Source: Roseicyclus sp. (lineage in GTDB: Bacteria; Pseudomonadota; Alphaproteobacteria; Rhodobacterales; Rhodobacteraceae). From it: a stretch of DNA of 64,000 nucleotides. The DNA is taken from contig NZ_JAGYJN010000007.1 of the NCBI RefSeq assembly GCF_018402035.1, positions 1 through 64,000 of the forward strand. The letters are read 5' to 3'. The notes beneath the pieces are model-generated. The model saw nothing but the letters and a program-made list of their open reading frames with translations, was not told where the DNA came from and ran no database searches. A program made the position numbers and the translations under genes. Positions 16,818 to 26,167 of the stretch are shown piece after piece. How positions within the stretch are numbered: position 1 is the first letter of the stretch; every line of letters starts with the position of its first letter.

Positions 16818-18863
16818 TCACCGCCAAACCCAAGCCCAGCCTGCGAACCACCCCTGCAGCTTGGCCAATGCGCGCAGCGTCGGGCGGCCGCGCAGCCCCG
16901 TGCCATCGGCCAGCCGGTCGAGTGCCACTTCGGGCGGGCAGGGCAGACCGGTCAGCGGGTCGTGGTAGCGCGGATAGGTGATCAGGGCTGCATGGGCCAG
17001 CGCGGCGAGGCTGGGCCGCGCGCGGCGATGGGCGGGCATCGGCCCCAGATCGCGGGTCAGCCCCCAGCCTGCGTAAAAGGGCGCACCAAGGCAAGTGACC
17101 GGCACGCCGCGCAAGAGCGCCTCGAACCCCAGCCCCGAGGTCATCGTGACCACCCCATCGACCTGTGCAAGCAGCATCGCGGGATCGCCCCCCGCCAGCA
17201 CGTGATCGGCGCTGGCCACCAGCACATCTTCTGCTACCGCGCCTTGGCGCAGCCCCGCCACCACATCGGGATGAGGTTTGTAAAGGATCACCGCCTCGGG
17301 GAACAGCGCGCGGGCGCGGGCCAATAGCCCCGCATTCGTGCGCACCTCGCCTGCGCCAAGGATGATCGAGGCGTCATCCTCCACCTGCCCTGGCACAAGG
17401 ATCAAGGGCCGCTCACCTGCCAGCGGCAGGTCGGGGGCGGCACCGCCGGGGTTGTATTTCGTCACCCCCAAGGCCACCAGCCGCGCGATCAGATCCTCGG
17501 CGCGCAGCAGGTGCTTCGGCTCCATCTTCGCGGCCTCTGCGATCAGGCGATCAAGACGGCTTTCGCGGCTGGGATCATAGTAAATCCCCAGATCATCGCG
17601 CACCAGCGAGAGCGGCGGCACGAGGTCCGCCCCCAACCCGCGTGAGCGCAAAAAGCCGTCCTCCACCCGGTGAAGCGGACGCTTCGCGACGTCGCAGGCC
17701 GCGCGCAGCGCGGGCGTTGCGCGGCTGGTCCAGACCATGACGGGCCGCCCATCCGCCGCCGCCTTGGCGGGATCATCAGTAAAGCGCATCGGCCCGAAGA
17801 ATTGCGTCAAATGGCGGCGCTTCCATGCGCGCATGCCGACCGCGACATGCCCCCCCCGATCCTCGCGCCATGCGCGGGCCTGCGCCTCGAGCGTGCCCAG
17901 AACATCCTCGATCCGGCCTAGACGGTCGCGGTAGGGGTCATACCATCTGGGGTAGAGGATCAGCGCGGCGGCGGCGAGTTGCGCGCGCGTCAGCCGGCGA
18001 TTTCGGCGCGCGGGCGTTGGGCGGCGATCATCACTCAGCCCCCATCCGGCATAGAAGGGCACACCGAACAGCACCGGGCGATGACCCGCCAAGATCGCCT
18101 CGAACCCCATAAGCGAGGTGACGCAATAGACCGCGCGCGCCCCTTCAAAAAGGCGTTGCGGCGAAATTGGCCGATCCTCAAGCGTCACACCGGGGGGCAG
18201 GTTGGCGGTATCGAAATGGCCCGCGCGGTGGCCCGCCCGCGTCTCGGGATGGGTCTTGATCACGATGGGCGCGCCGGGGTGATCCTCCTGCGCATGGGCA
18301 AGCATCTCGGCGAAACTATGCGTATTCGCGCCGCCCATCCGGATGGCGGCGTCGCCGCGCGTCTGGTCGATCAGCAGCACATAGCCCGGCGGGGGCGGCG
18401 CAAGATCGGGGTCGGTCGCGGCATATTTCGTCAGATGAGCGGCGGCGATCCGCGCCATTGCGCCGCGCGCCCGATCAAGAAGCACTGTGTCATCCAGCGG
18501 ATGGGTCGCCAAAAGCACCTCGAGATCCGAGGGGGCGCTTGCGTCGAAATAAATCCCGCGCCGGTCGATGATCAGCCCCAAGGGGGGATCACCCGCGCGC
18601 CCGGGGTGAAGCGAGCGTAAAAACGCATCCTCCACCCGGACCAGATGCGCGCCGCTGGCCCGCGCCACGCCCTCGCCGCGCCTTGCATAGGGCGAATGGC
18701 CCCAGACCAGCACATCATCATCCGGCCCCGGCTTGCCCAAGCGCAGATCATAGCCCGCAAGCTGCAAGATCCGGCGCAGCCGCGCCTGCCTTAGGAACCC
18801 CGCGTTAAAATAGAAACCCCGCCTGCGTGGCGCGCCGTTCGCGGTCTCGCCCGGCGCGCCCAT
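16818..18863 (-). CDS. kpsC: Capsule polysaccharide beta-Kdo transferase KpsC
   Basis: About 681 residues made of two related halves, as in KpsC/LipA. Each half carries a VEDxFLRS motif (near residues 77 and 408) and an FYAGWGL motif, with conserved KTHPE/KPHPD between them. KpsC adds Kdo residues to a phospholipid, building the linker for group 2-type capsules at the inner membrane. ATG 18863 lies just after the stop of the exporter gene; an in-frame GTG at 18905 would overlap it. Third gene of a minus-strand capsule operon. Confidence 0.92.
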   Translation of the reverse strand: MGAPGETANGAPRRRGFYFNAGFLRQARLRRILQLAGYDLRLGKPGPDDDVLVWGHSPYARRGEGVARASGAHLVRVEDAFLRSLHPGRAGDPPLGLIIDRRGIYFDASAPSDLEVLLATHPLDDTVLLDRARGAMARIAAAHLTKYAATDPDLAPPPPGYVLLIDQTRGDAAIRMGGANTHSFAEMLAHAQEDHPGAPIVIKTHPETRAGHRAGHFDTANLPPGVTLEDRPISPQRLFEGARAVYCVTSLMGFEAILAGHRPVLFGVPFYAGWGLSDDRRPTPARRNRRLTRAQLAAAALILYPRWYDPYRDRLGRIEDVLGTLEAQARAWREDRGGHVAVGMRAWKRRHLTQFFGPMRFTDDPAKAAADGRPVMVWTSRATPALRAACDVAKRPLHRVEDGFLRSRGLGADLVPPLSLVRDDLGIYYDPSRESRLDRLIAEAAKMEPKHLLRAEDLIARLVALGVTKYNPGGAAPDLPLAGERPLILVPGQVEDDASIILGAGEVRTNAGLLARARALFPEAVILYKPHPDVVAGLRQGAVAEDVLVASADHVLAGGDPAMLLAQVDGVVTMTSGLGFEALLRGVPVTCLGAPFYAGWGLTRDLGPMPAHRRARPSLAALAHAALITYPRYHDPLTGLPCPPEVALDRLADGTGLRGRPTLRALAKLQGWFAGWAWVWR

Positions 18864-18870
18864 ACCGGGC

Positions 18871-19995
18871 TTATGGAATCGCGTTGCCGACCGTTCCGGC
18901 AGCACCCAATGTGCCGGTCAGCGCGCTGATGGCGTTGTTCCACTGGGTGATCGGTGCGGCGGTGACATAGACCGTATCCTCGTCGCGGATCACGAAATCG
19001 CGCGCCTCGAACATGCCGGTGGGGGCGGTCAGATCCAGCACATAGATCATGCGCTGCGCCCCGATCAGATCGTCGCGGCCCAACACGGCGCGGGCAATCG
19101 GCTCGGCCTCGTTGCGCAAGACGAAAACACCTGTTGGGTCGGCCAGATTGGCGTTCAACCCGCCGACGGACGCAATCGCTTCAATGGCCGAGATGACTTG
19201 GCTCTCAAACGGCACGATGGTCTGGCTGCCGGTGGCCCCCAATGCGGTGAACGAGCGCCCATCCTCTTCGACCAAGATCCGGTCGCCACCGCGCAGCGCG
19301 ATATCAAGCGTGGGGTCGCGGAACAAATCTTGAAACCAGATCGTGCCGCGATGATTGCCACGCATCAGCGTGACTTGCGCGATCTCGGGGTCAACGGCGA
19401 TACCGCCCGCTGCCGCCAGCATGGCCGAAAGCGTGCGCGTCGGCCGCTCGATCGGATAGACGCCCTGACCACCCACGCTGCCCGTGACGGTCACGGTCGA
19501 CCCGTCGCCAGCGGTGCGGTTCACGATCACCTGCGGGTCGGGGGTTTGTTCATCAAGATTGCGGGTGATGATGCCGCGCAATGCCTCGGGCGTATTGCCA
19601 GCGGCACGGATGCGCCCGGCATAGGGGATAAAGATAAAGCCCGAACTATCCACCTGCACCTCGTTGATCGCGGCGGCGGCGGCCCCTTGGCCTGCCAAAA
19701 GCCCGTCGGTCACATTCTCATAGACGATCAGCTGGATTTGGTCGCCGGGGCGGATCACATCGGTATCAGACAGGGCCGCGTTCAGCATTTCGGGCGGAAA
19801 GCCCAAAGCAGGCACGACCGCCGTGGCGGTGGTGACGCGCTGGTTGACCTCGACCACGAAAGCATCGCCGTCGCGCTGGACCGATCCTGCGAAGATCTCG
19901 TTCTTCGTTGGGCCCGAACGGGGCAATAGACTACAGGCCGCGACCGCGCCCGAAATGACGCAAAGCGCGGCGATGCGCGCGATGCGGGATGCCAT
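18871..19995 (-). CDS. Polysaccharide export lipoprotein (Wza/KpsD-like, OMA family)
   Basis: 374 residues from ATG 19995. The signal peptide ends in a lipobox (GAVAAC), so the mature protein is a lipoprotein. VIRPGDQIQLIVYENV opens the polysaccharide export (poly_export) domain near residue 80, and two SLBB-like repeats follow (VTVTGSVGGQGVYPIE and FTALGATGSQTIVPFE). Such proteins form the outer-membrane channel for capsule or exopolysaccharide. Lies between kpsS and kpsC. Confidence 0.9.
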   Translation of the reverse strand: MASRIARIAALCVISGAVAACSLLPRSGPTKNEIFAGSVQRDGDAFVVEVNQRVTTATAVVPALGFPPEMLNAALSDTDVIRPGDQIQLIVYENVTDGLLAGQGAAAAAINEVQVDSSGFIFIPYAGRIRAAGNTPEALRGIITRNLDEQTPDPQVIVNRTAGDGSTVTVTGSVGGQGVYPIERPTRTLSAMLAAAGGIAVDPEIAQVTLMRGNHRGTIWFQDLFRDPTLDIALRGGDRILVEEDGRSFTALGATGSQTIVPFESQVISAIEAIASVGGLNANLADPTGVFVLRNEAEPIARAVLGRDDLIGAQRMIYVLDLTAPTGMFEARDFVIRDEDTVYVTAAPITQWNNAISALTGTLGAAGTVGNAIP

Positions 19996-20087
19996 CGATG
20001 TCACAGGGTGGCTCCTCTTGCCTGAACTGCCTCGGATTATCTTTTTTCCTGACATTAGCGATTTTGAGCCGATGGCGCTAGATATCT

Positions 20088-21377
20088 TTACGTCACCAGT
20101 CGCAAGTGTTGCCGTGGTGCCGGTCTGCCCGCGCGCAGGGCGGCATAGGGGTCGTCGGGCGAGAGCATCATATCAACCACTTGGCGCAAAAGTTGTCGCC
20201 GTCCGCGTGCGGAATAAAAGCTCCCGCTGATCTGCGAGGTCTCCAACAGGAAATGCCGGTAATCGCGGTAGGCGCGGCTGTCGGGGCGGGTGGGGTTTTG
20301 GAAAAACGCATCCAGCGGTTGGGTCGAGACAAACTCCGGCTTGAGATAGACCGCCTGTCCAAAGGCCTTGAGCGGCAGCCCGCGCCACAGCGCTTGTTGG
20401 GCCGCCGTAGAATTGACCGTCACCGCCGAGCGCGCGTCGTTCAAAAGCCGCGCCAGCTTGCCGCCGCGCACATAATGCACCCGCGCGCTCACACCATGCT
20501 CTGTGGCGATCTTTTGGATGATGCGCCTATGCGGGGTGCGCCCATCCTCGAGCGGATGGGCTTTGAGCACGAGATGATGATGCGCGGGCGCACCGGCGGC
20601 AAAGCCTTCGATCAGCAGCGCCAAGAAATCTTGCATTGCGCCAAAAGGGCCATGATCGCGAAAGCTCGCGTCATGTTCGAGTTGTAATAGCGCCAAATGA
20701 TAGGGAAAGCCGCCGGTCTTGATGCGCCATGTCGCTTGCACGCGGTCCAGCCAATGCACGGGCATCAGCGCCAAGCGGCGCAGGTAAAGCCGGAACTCCT
20801 GCGCCACGCCCAAGCTGCGATGGGGGCGGAAATGGGCATAGCTGCGGTTCCAGACCAGCACGAAAAAATGGTAAAGCGCGCCATAAAACACATGCTGGCG
20901 CATATCACCCCAGCGTGCGGGCGCATCGGGCAGCTCAAGATCGAGACCGGCCAGCGCTTGGCGCATCTCCTCCACGCTCAGCGACATGATCGGCGAATTG
21001 CCATTGGCCCCGCCGCGCTCATACGTCACCCAATAGGGGCGCAGATACCCCTCTTCGAAAACATGCACGGTGATGCCGCGCGCGCGCGCCGCCATGATTG
21101 CCGCAGCATGGATGGGCCGTGTATCGCCGTAAACCACCAGATCGGTGATCCCTTTCTCATCAAGCAGTTCCGCCGCGCGCGCGGGCCATTGATCGGCGGG
21201 GGCGCGAAAGGCGATGAAGCTTGCCGCATCAGGCCAGAACACCGCATCGCCCGTGTTGAACCCCACCCGCCAAATGCGCGCGCCCGCCGCATGCAGCATG
21301 CGCCCAAGCTGGCCGAAAAACGGGCCATGTGGACCTTGTAGGAATAAAAAGACACGATTGGCGTGGCTGGGGGCCAT
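20088..21377 (-). CDS. kpsS: Capsule polysaccharide export/Kdo transferase KpsS
   Basis: 429 residues. RVFLFLQGPHGPFFGQLG at the N-terminus and EEGYLRPYWVTYE near residue 108 are KpsS/LipB signatures, as are KAHPLEDGR and VNSTAAQQALWRGLP later on. KpsS adds the first Kdo to phosphatidylglycerol before KpsC extends it. First gene of the operon; the KpsE/M/T transporter genes are not in the window, so they must lie elsewhere or be replaced. Confidence 0.92.
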   Translation of the reverse strand: MAPSHANRVFLFLQGPHGPFFGQLGRMLHAAGARIWRVGFNTGDAVFWPDAASFIAFRAPADQWPARAAELLDEKGITDLVVYGDTRPIHAAAIMAARARGITVHVFEEGYLRPYWVTYERGGANGNSPIMSLSVEEMRQALAGLDLELPDAPARWGDMRQHVFYGALYHFFVLVWNRSYAHFRPHRSLGVAQEFRLYLRRLALMPVHWLDRVQATWRIKTGGFPYHLALLQLEHDASFRDHGPFGAMQDFLALLIEGFAAGAPAHHHLVLKAHPLEDGRTPHRRIIQKIATEHGVSARVHYVRGGKLARLLNDARSAVTVNSTAAQQALWRGLPLKAFGQAVYLKPEFVSTQPLDAFFQNPTRPDSRAYRDYRHFLLETSQISGSFYSARGRRQLLRQVVDMMLSPDDPYAALRAGRPAPRQHLRLVT

Positions 21378-21547
21378 AGGTCGTATTTCCGGTTATCGAA
21401 AGTGTGGATCTGCGATTTCGATTGTCAAAGCAACAGTTGTCGTCAGGCTTGCGGCAGAAATCAGCCTGAAATGTGGCGGTGCTGCCTCTTGATGCGGGGG
21501 GGCTTGCATGCTTTGTGGATGCGTGTCGCAACAGGAGGGCAGGGGCC

Positions 21548-22135
21548 ATGTTCACAGGGATCGTGACCGATCAAGGCGAGGTCAGGGCGATGCATATGGC
21601 GGGCGATCTGAAGGCGCGCATTGCCACGGGCTATGACACGGGCGGTATCGATATCGGTGCCTCGATTGCCTGCGACGGTGTTTGCCTGACGGTAACAGCC
21701 CTTGGCCCTGATTGGTTCGAGGTCGATATCTCGGGCGAGACCGTGTCCAAGACCGCGATCAGCGATTGGGTGCTGGGGCGCAAGCTGAACCTTGAACGCG
21801 CACTCAGGCTTGGCGATGAGTTGGGCGGCCATATCGTGTCGGGCCATGTCGATGGGGTGGCCGATGTGGTGGGGATGCATGATGAGGGTGCCTCGACCCG
21901 GATCACCTTTCGCGCGCCCGAAGCGCTGGCGCGATTCATCGCGCCCAAGGGCTCGGTCGCGCTCAACGGCACATCGCTGACGGTGAACGAAGTGAACGGG
22001 GTGGAATTCGGGGTGAATTTGATCCCCCATACCAAGGCTGTGACCAATTGGGGCACCACGGCTGTGGGCGACCGGATCAACCTCGAGATCGACACGCTGG
22101 CGCGCTACGTGGCGCGGTTGCAAGACTGGGCTTAA
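21548..22135 (+). CDS. ribE: Riboflavin synthase alpha chain
   Basis: 195 residues starting MFTGIVTDQGEV, the invariant RibE start. Two barrel repeats are visible, each with a lumazine-binding motif (ACDGVCLTV and ALNGTSLTVNEV) and a GGHIVSGHVDG segment between. It dismutates two 6,7-dimethyl-8-ribityllumazine molecules to riboflavin. GGAGGGCAGGGGCC precedes the ATG. First gene of the ribE-unknown-ribB-ribH-nusB run. Confidence 0.97.
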   Translation: MFTGIVTDQGEVRAMHMAGDLKARIATGYDTGGIDIGASIACDGVCLTVTALGPDWFEVDISGETVSKTAISDWVLGRKLNLERALRLGDELGGHIVSGHVDGVADVVGMHDEGASTRITFRAPEALARFIAPKGSVALNGTSLTVNEVNGVEFGVNLIPHTKAVTNWGTTAVGDRINLEIDTLARYVARLQDWA

Positions 22136-22179
22136 GCGCCTCCACGGGCCTTGCAGGCCCTTGTCGGCGCGCGGCTCTT

Positions 22180-22215
22180 GGCCTCCGGCGGGGATATTTT
22201 TGAAACGAAGAAGGG
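22180..22215 (+). repeat. Dispersed intergenic element with GATATTT core
   Basis: GCCTCCGGCGGGGATATTTT followed by GAAACGAAGAAGG. A similar element reads on the minus strand at about 58512-58545 (GCCTCCCCCCGGGATATTTA, then GAAACAGAGAAGG). I recall such GC-block plus ATATTT elements as common between genes of Rhodobacterales; their role is not known to me. Confidence 0.55.
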
Positions 22216-22224
22216 GCGGGCATC

Positions 22225-22821
22225 ATGGGTGAGCGGCCGGGAGCGGCGCAGATCGGTCATAATGGTGGCCCAACGCTGGAGGCGGGATTTGGGTTTCGCA
22301 AACTCGCTTGGACCAAGGCGCGCCGCGCTCTTTTGCCAAGCCTGCCCTTGGAGGTAGTGCGCCTGCGCGTGACGCGCGCCAAGCGTCTGGGCCTGCCCTA
22401 TCAGACCTATGCCACGATCCGCGCCACCTCGGGCCATGATATCGTGGCCTTTCTGTTCTCGGGCAATGCGCTTGATCTGCGACCAGGGCAGGCCGTGCTG
22501 GCGCCCGGCGTGGCGGCGCATCTGCATGCGCTAGACGGGCAGGCTGAGCGGATTGGCGCCATCTATGCGCCCACCGATCCCGCAATCCTTGATGCCGCCC
22601 ATCCGGGGCTGTTCGAGGCGACAGGCCGCGCGCCGGGTTTCACCGCCACATGGCGCGAAACGCGCGACGGGTTGCGCGCGCTTTTGGCCACGCGCGGGGT
22701 GCCGCGTGACGGGGTGGTGCTGGTGGCCGCCACCAGCATCGAGCGGGGCTGGACCTCTGCCGCAGGTCTTGCCGGAACCATCGACCGCGCGACATTCTTT
22801 GCCACACCGCCCGTGGCCTAG
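22225..22821 (+). CDS. Conserved hypothetical protein in the rib operon
   Basis: 198 residues beginning MGERPGAAQIGHNGGPTLE. No domain is recognised. GHNGGPxL is a short motif seen in many alphaproteobacterial proteins near their N-terminus. The gene lies between ribE and ribB on the same strand, with about 90 and 50 bases on either side, so it is probably cotranscribed. A role linked to flavin metabolism is possible from position only. Confidence 0.65.
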   Translation: MGERPGAAQIGHNGGPTLEAGFGFRKLAWTKARRALLPSLPLEVVRLRVTRAKRLGLPYQTYATIRATSGHDIVAFLFSGNALDLRPGQAVLAPGVAAHLHALDGQAERIGAIYAPTDPAILDAAHPGLFEATGRAPGFTATWRETRDGLRALLATRGVPRDGVVLVAATSIERGWTSAAGLAGTIDRATFFATPPVA

Positions 22822-22870
22822 TCATCGCCTGATGGATGGTCTATCTGGCGGCCAAGAGACCGGCGAGGGG

Positions 22871-24007
22871 ATGGCCATGACACAAGTTTTCGAACAACCG
22901 GGTCCGGTCGAGCGCGATTGGGCCGATGCAATCTCGCCCATCGAAGAGATCCTCGACGAGGCCCGCAATGGCCATATGTTCATCCTTGTCGATCACGAGG
23001 ATCGCGAGAACGAGGGCGATCTGGTGATCCCCGCGCAATGGGCCACGCCCGATGCGATCAATTTCATGGCGACCCATGGGCGCGGTCTGATCTGTTTGTC
23101 GATGACATCGGCGCGCATCGATCAGCTGGGCCTGCCCTTGATGTCGACCTATAATTCCTCGCGCCACGAGACGGCCTTTACGCTGTCGATCGAGGCGCGC
23201 GAGGGGGTGACGACGGGTATTTCGGCGGCTGACCGGGCGCGCACTGTCCAAGTGGCGATCGATGCGGGCAAGGGTGCGGCCGATATCGCCACACCGGGCC
23301 ATGTCTTTCCGCTACGCGCGCGCGATGGCGGGGTTCTGGTCCGCGCGGGCCATACGGAGGCGGCTGTCGATATCTCGCGCTTGGCGGGCCTCAACCCTTC
23401 GGGCGTGATCTGCGAGATCATGAACGAGGATGGCACCATGGCGCGCCTGCCCGATCTGGTGGCTTTCGCGCAGCGCCACAACCTCAAGATCGGCACGATC
23501 AGCGATCTGATCTCGTATCGCCGCCGCCACGACAATCTGGTCAAGCAGCGCGAAGAGCGTGTGATCACCAGCGAGTTCGGTGGCGACTGGACTATGCGCA
23601 TCTATACCGACGAGACCCAAGGCGCCGAGCATATCGTGCTGATCAAGGGCGATATTACTGGGCCTGATCCGGTTCTTGTGCGGATGCATGCGATGGACCC
23701 GCTTTTGGATGTGGTGGGCACTGGCCCCAAGGGCCGGGCGGGCGAGTTCGGCGATGCGATGCGCCTGATCGCCGAGGAAGGGCGCGGCGTTCTCGTCTTG
23801 CTGCGCGATCTGACCATGAAGCTGGTGGTGGAGGATGAAGTCAGCCCCCAGACGCTTCGCCAATATGGGCTTGGCGCACAAATCCTCTCGTCGTTGGGGA
23901 TCAGCGATATGATTTTGCTCACCAATTCCCCCAAACCCAAGGTGGTGGGGCTAGAGGCTTACGGGCTGACCATCACCGGCACGCGCAACATCTCGGAGCT
24001 TGGATAA
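22871..24007 (+). CDS. ribB: 3,4-dihydroxy-2-butanone-4-phosphate synthase with degenerate GTP cyclohydrolase II domain
   Basis: 378 residues. The N-terminal RibB domain is intact (ILVDHEDRENEGDLVIPAQ, THGRGLICLSM, TGISAADRA, GHVFPLRAR, RAGHTEAAVD). The C-terminal half has the GCHII fold but not its zinc cysteines: where active enzymes have HSECLTGD and RCDCG, this one reads HAMDPLLDVVGTGPKGRAGEF. So it likely makes only the four-carbon unit, with a separate RibA elsewhere. Such variants are known in Proteobacteria (RibBX type). Its stop overlaps the ribH start. Confidence 0.92.
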   Translation: MAMTQVFEQPGPVERDWADAISPIEEILDEARNGHMFILVDHEDRENEGDLVIPAQWATPDAINFMATHGRGLICLSMTSARIDQLGLPLMSTYNSSRHETAFTLSIEAREGVTTGISAADRARTVQVAIDAGKGAADIATPGHVFPLRARDGGVLVRAGHTEAAVDISRLAGLNPSGVICEIMNEDGTMARLPDLVAFAQRHNLKIGTISDLISYRRRHDNLVKQREERVITSEFGGDWTMRIYTDETQGAEHIVLIKGDITGPDPVLVRMHAMDPLLDVVGTGPKGRAGEFGDAMRLIAEEGRGVLVLLRDLTMKLVVEDEVSPQTLRQYGLGAQILSSLGISDMILLTNSPKPKVVGLEAYGLTITGTRNISELG

Positions 24008-24528
24008 TGGCCGGACATTCCGACAATGACATGGGCCTGCCCCAATTCGACAAGCCGGTGAAGATCGCCATCGTGATCGCGCCATATTACACCGCCATCG
24101 CCACAGCCCAGATCGCGGCGGCCAGCGCTGTGCTTGCGCGCGCGGGGGCCACCCATGAGGTGATCGAGGTGCCGGGCAGCCTTGAGATCGCGACCGCTAT
24201 CGGCATCGCGCATCGCTTGGGCGAGTTCGACGGCTATGTTGCGCTGGGCTGTGTGATCCGGGGGGCCACCAGCCATTACGATGTCGTGGTCAATGAAAGC
24301 AGCCGCGCGCTGACCATGCTGGGGTTGCAAGGTGTCTGCATCGGCAACGGCATCATCACGGTCGAAAACCGCGCACAGGCCGAGGAACGCGCCGATGCGG
24401 GCCGGCTCAACACGGCGGGGGGCGCGGCGCAAGCGGCCCTTCACCTGATCGCGTTGACGCGGCGGCTTGGGCGGCCTAAGGGCGGCATCGGCTTCATGCC
24501 CCGCTCTGAAAGCAACGCCACATCATGA
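24007..24528 (+). CDS. ribH: 6,7-dimethyl-8-ribityllumazine synthase
   Basis: 173 residues. VPGSLEIATAI and ALGCVIRGATSHYDVV are the substrate-binding motifs of lumazine synthase, with the catalytic histidine in the second; GNGIITVENRAQAEERAD follows. It condenses the RibD/RibB products. Overlaps ribB (TAATG) and nusB (ATGA), showing translational coupling across the operon. Confidence 0.97.
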   Translation: MAGHSDNDMGLPQFDKPVKIAIVIAPYYTAIATAQIAAASAVLARAGATHEVIEVPGSLEIATAIGIAHRLGEFDGYVALGCVIRGATSHYDVVVNESSRALTMLGLQGVCIGNGIITVENRAQAEERADAGRLNTAGGAAQAALHLIALTRRLGRPKGGIGFMPRSESNATS

Positions 24529-25025
24529 CCGACGACGAGATCCAAGCGCCGCAGCCCAAGACGATCAGCCGCGAGGACCGCCGCCAGATGCGCGCGGCCG
24601 CCCGGCTTTACGCGGTGCAAGCCTTGTTCCAGATGGAAGCATCGGGTCAAACCGTGCAAGCCGTCCGGCAGGAGTTCGAAACCCATCGCTTCGGTGCCAT
24701 CTATGATGGCGAGGAAATGGCCGAGGGCGACCCCGACCTGTTTCGCAAAACGCTTGAGGATGCGGTCAATTATCAAGCCAAGATCGACCAAATGACCGAC
24801 CGCGCGCTCGTGGCCAAATGGCCCATCGCGCGGATCGACCCGACTTTGCGCGCGCTCTTTCGTGCCGCAGGCGCGGAGCTGGTCGAGGGGTCAGCCCCAC
24901 CCAAGGTGGTGATCAGCGAATATGTCGATGTGGCGCACGCCTTTTTCCCCGATGGCAAAGAGCCGAAATTCGTCAATGCCGTGCTGGACTTTATGGCGCG
25001 CGAAGCGCGGCCAGATGCTTTTTGA
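24525..25025 (+). CDS. nusB: Transcription antitermination protein NusB
   Basis: 166 residues: RRQMRAAARLYAVQALFQME at the N-terminus, DPTLRALFRAAGAEL and VVISEYVDVAHAFFPDGKEPKFVNAVLD near the end are standard NusB segments. It binds boxA RNA with NusE and supports rRNA transcription. Last gene of the rib operon, an order seen widely in bacteria. Confidence 0.96.
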   Translation: MTDDEIQAPQPKTISREDRRQMRAAARLYAVQALFQMEASGQTVQAVRQEFETHRFGAIYDGEEMAEGDPDLFRKTLEDAVNYQAKIDQMTDRALVAKWPIARIDPTLRALFRAAGAELVEGSAPPKVVISEYVDVAHAFFPDGKEPKFVNAVLDFMAREARPDAF

Positions 25026-25138
25026 TGTGAATTCGCCGCGCTGCTGGTGCCGGACCCTTGCCGCATAGCGAAGCTTGACCCATCTGCTCACAAATGTGTG
25101 TGCCAAAGTTCGCGCGCGATCGAAGGGATCATTGATCG

Positions 25139-26059
25139 ATGAATGCCGTGATGATGGTGGCTGGGCTGGCGATGTTGCTGGTCGGCGGCGAGGGGTTAGT
25201 GCGCGGCGCGGTGGCCTTTGCCACGCGGATGCGCCTGCCCATGGCGGTTGTTGGCGCGGTGGTCTTGGGCTTTGGCACCTCCATGCCCGAGATGCTGACC
25301 TCGCTCTCGGCGGCATTGGCCGGTGCGCCGGGGATCGCCATCGGCAATGTGCTGGGCTCCAACATCGCCAATATCGCGCTGATCTTGGGGGTGGCCGCCA
25401 TGATCGCGGCGATCCCCGCCGACACGGCCGGGTTTGAAGATCGGCTTTGGCTGATCGTGGCGACCGTGATGGGCATCGCCGTAATCTTGATCGGGGCCAA
25501 TATTGGCCGGATCGAAGGGGCGATCTTGCTCGGCGCTCTGGCCATCTACCTGTGGCGCGCGCTCAGCCGCGACGCGGCCAACGAGCCGGTGCCAGAGATC
25601 CCCGATATGGGGCTGGGCGTGATGGCCGCCTATCTTTTGGCCGGGCTTGGCACGCTGATCGCGGGTGCGTGGTTGTTGGTCGCGGGGGCCACGGGCATCG
25701 CGCGCGGGCTTGGCGTCAGCGAAACCATGATCGGCCTGACCATCGTGGCCATCGGCACTTCGCTGCCTGAACTTGCCACCAGCGTGATCGCCGCACGGCG
25801 CGGCGAGGCGGGGCTGGCGCTGGGCAATATCCTTGGCTCGAACGTGTTCAACATCTTGGCGATCTTGGGCCTGACGGCGGTGATCGTGCCGATCCCGGTG
25901 CCAAGCGATCTGTCCTTGGTCGATCTGGCGCTGGTGGCTGGCACGGCGGCGCTTTTGCTGGTGGCGCTGGCCACGGGCCGGATCGGGCGCGGCATGGGGT
26001 TTTTGTTCTTGGCGGTTTATGCGGGCTATACCGGCTGGCTGGTGCTCAACGCTGCCTGA
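25139..26059 (+). CDS. Calcium/sodium antiporter (CaCA family, YrbG-like)
   Basis: 306 residues, about ten hydrophobic segments. The two alpha repeats are clear: FGTSMPEMLTSLSAAL ... GNVLGSNIANIALILG near residues 43-82, and IGTSLPELATSVIAARR ... GNILGSNVFNILAILG near residues 200-245. These inverted repeats form the ion-binding site of CaCA exchangers. The ATG at 25139 follows a 112-base gap after nusB. Confidence 0.93.
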   Translation: MNAVMMVAGLAMLLVGGEGLVRGAVAFATRMRLPMAVVGAVVLGFGTSMPEMLTSLSAALAGAPGIAIGNVLGSNIANIALILGVAAMIAAIPADTAGFEDRLWLIVATVMGIAVILIGANIGRIEGAILLGALAIYLWRALSRDAANEPVPEIPDMGLGVMAAYLLAGLGTLIAGAWLLVAGATGIARGLGVSETMIGLTIVAIGTSLPELATSVIAARRGEAGLALGNILGSNVFNILAILGLTAVIVPIPVPSDLSLVDLALVAGTAALLLVALATGRIGRGMGFLFLAVYAGYTGWLVLNAA

Positions 26060-26167
26060 ATTTTGGGCAATTGACCGCTGCCTGCGCGCCGCAATGCCGC
26101 GCCCCCTTGTGTCTGCAAAAGCCATAGCTACCTTTGAGCCAACAGATGCAACGCCGGGGGGTGCGCC

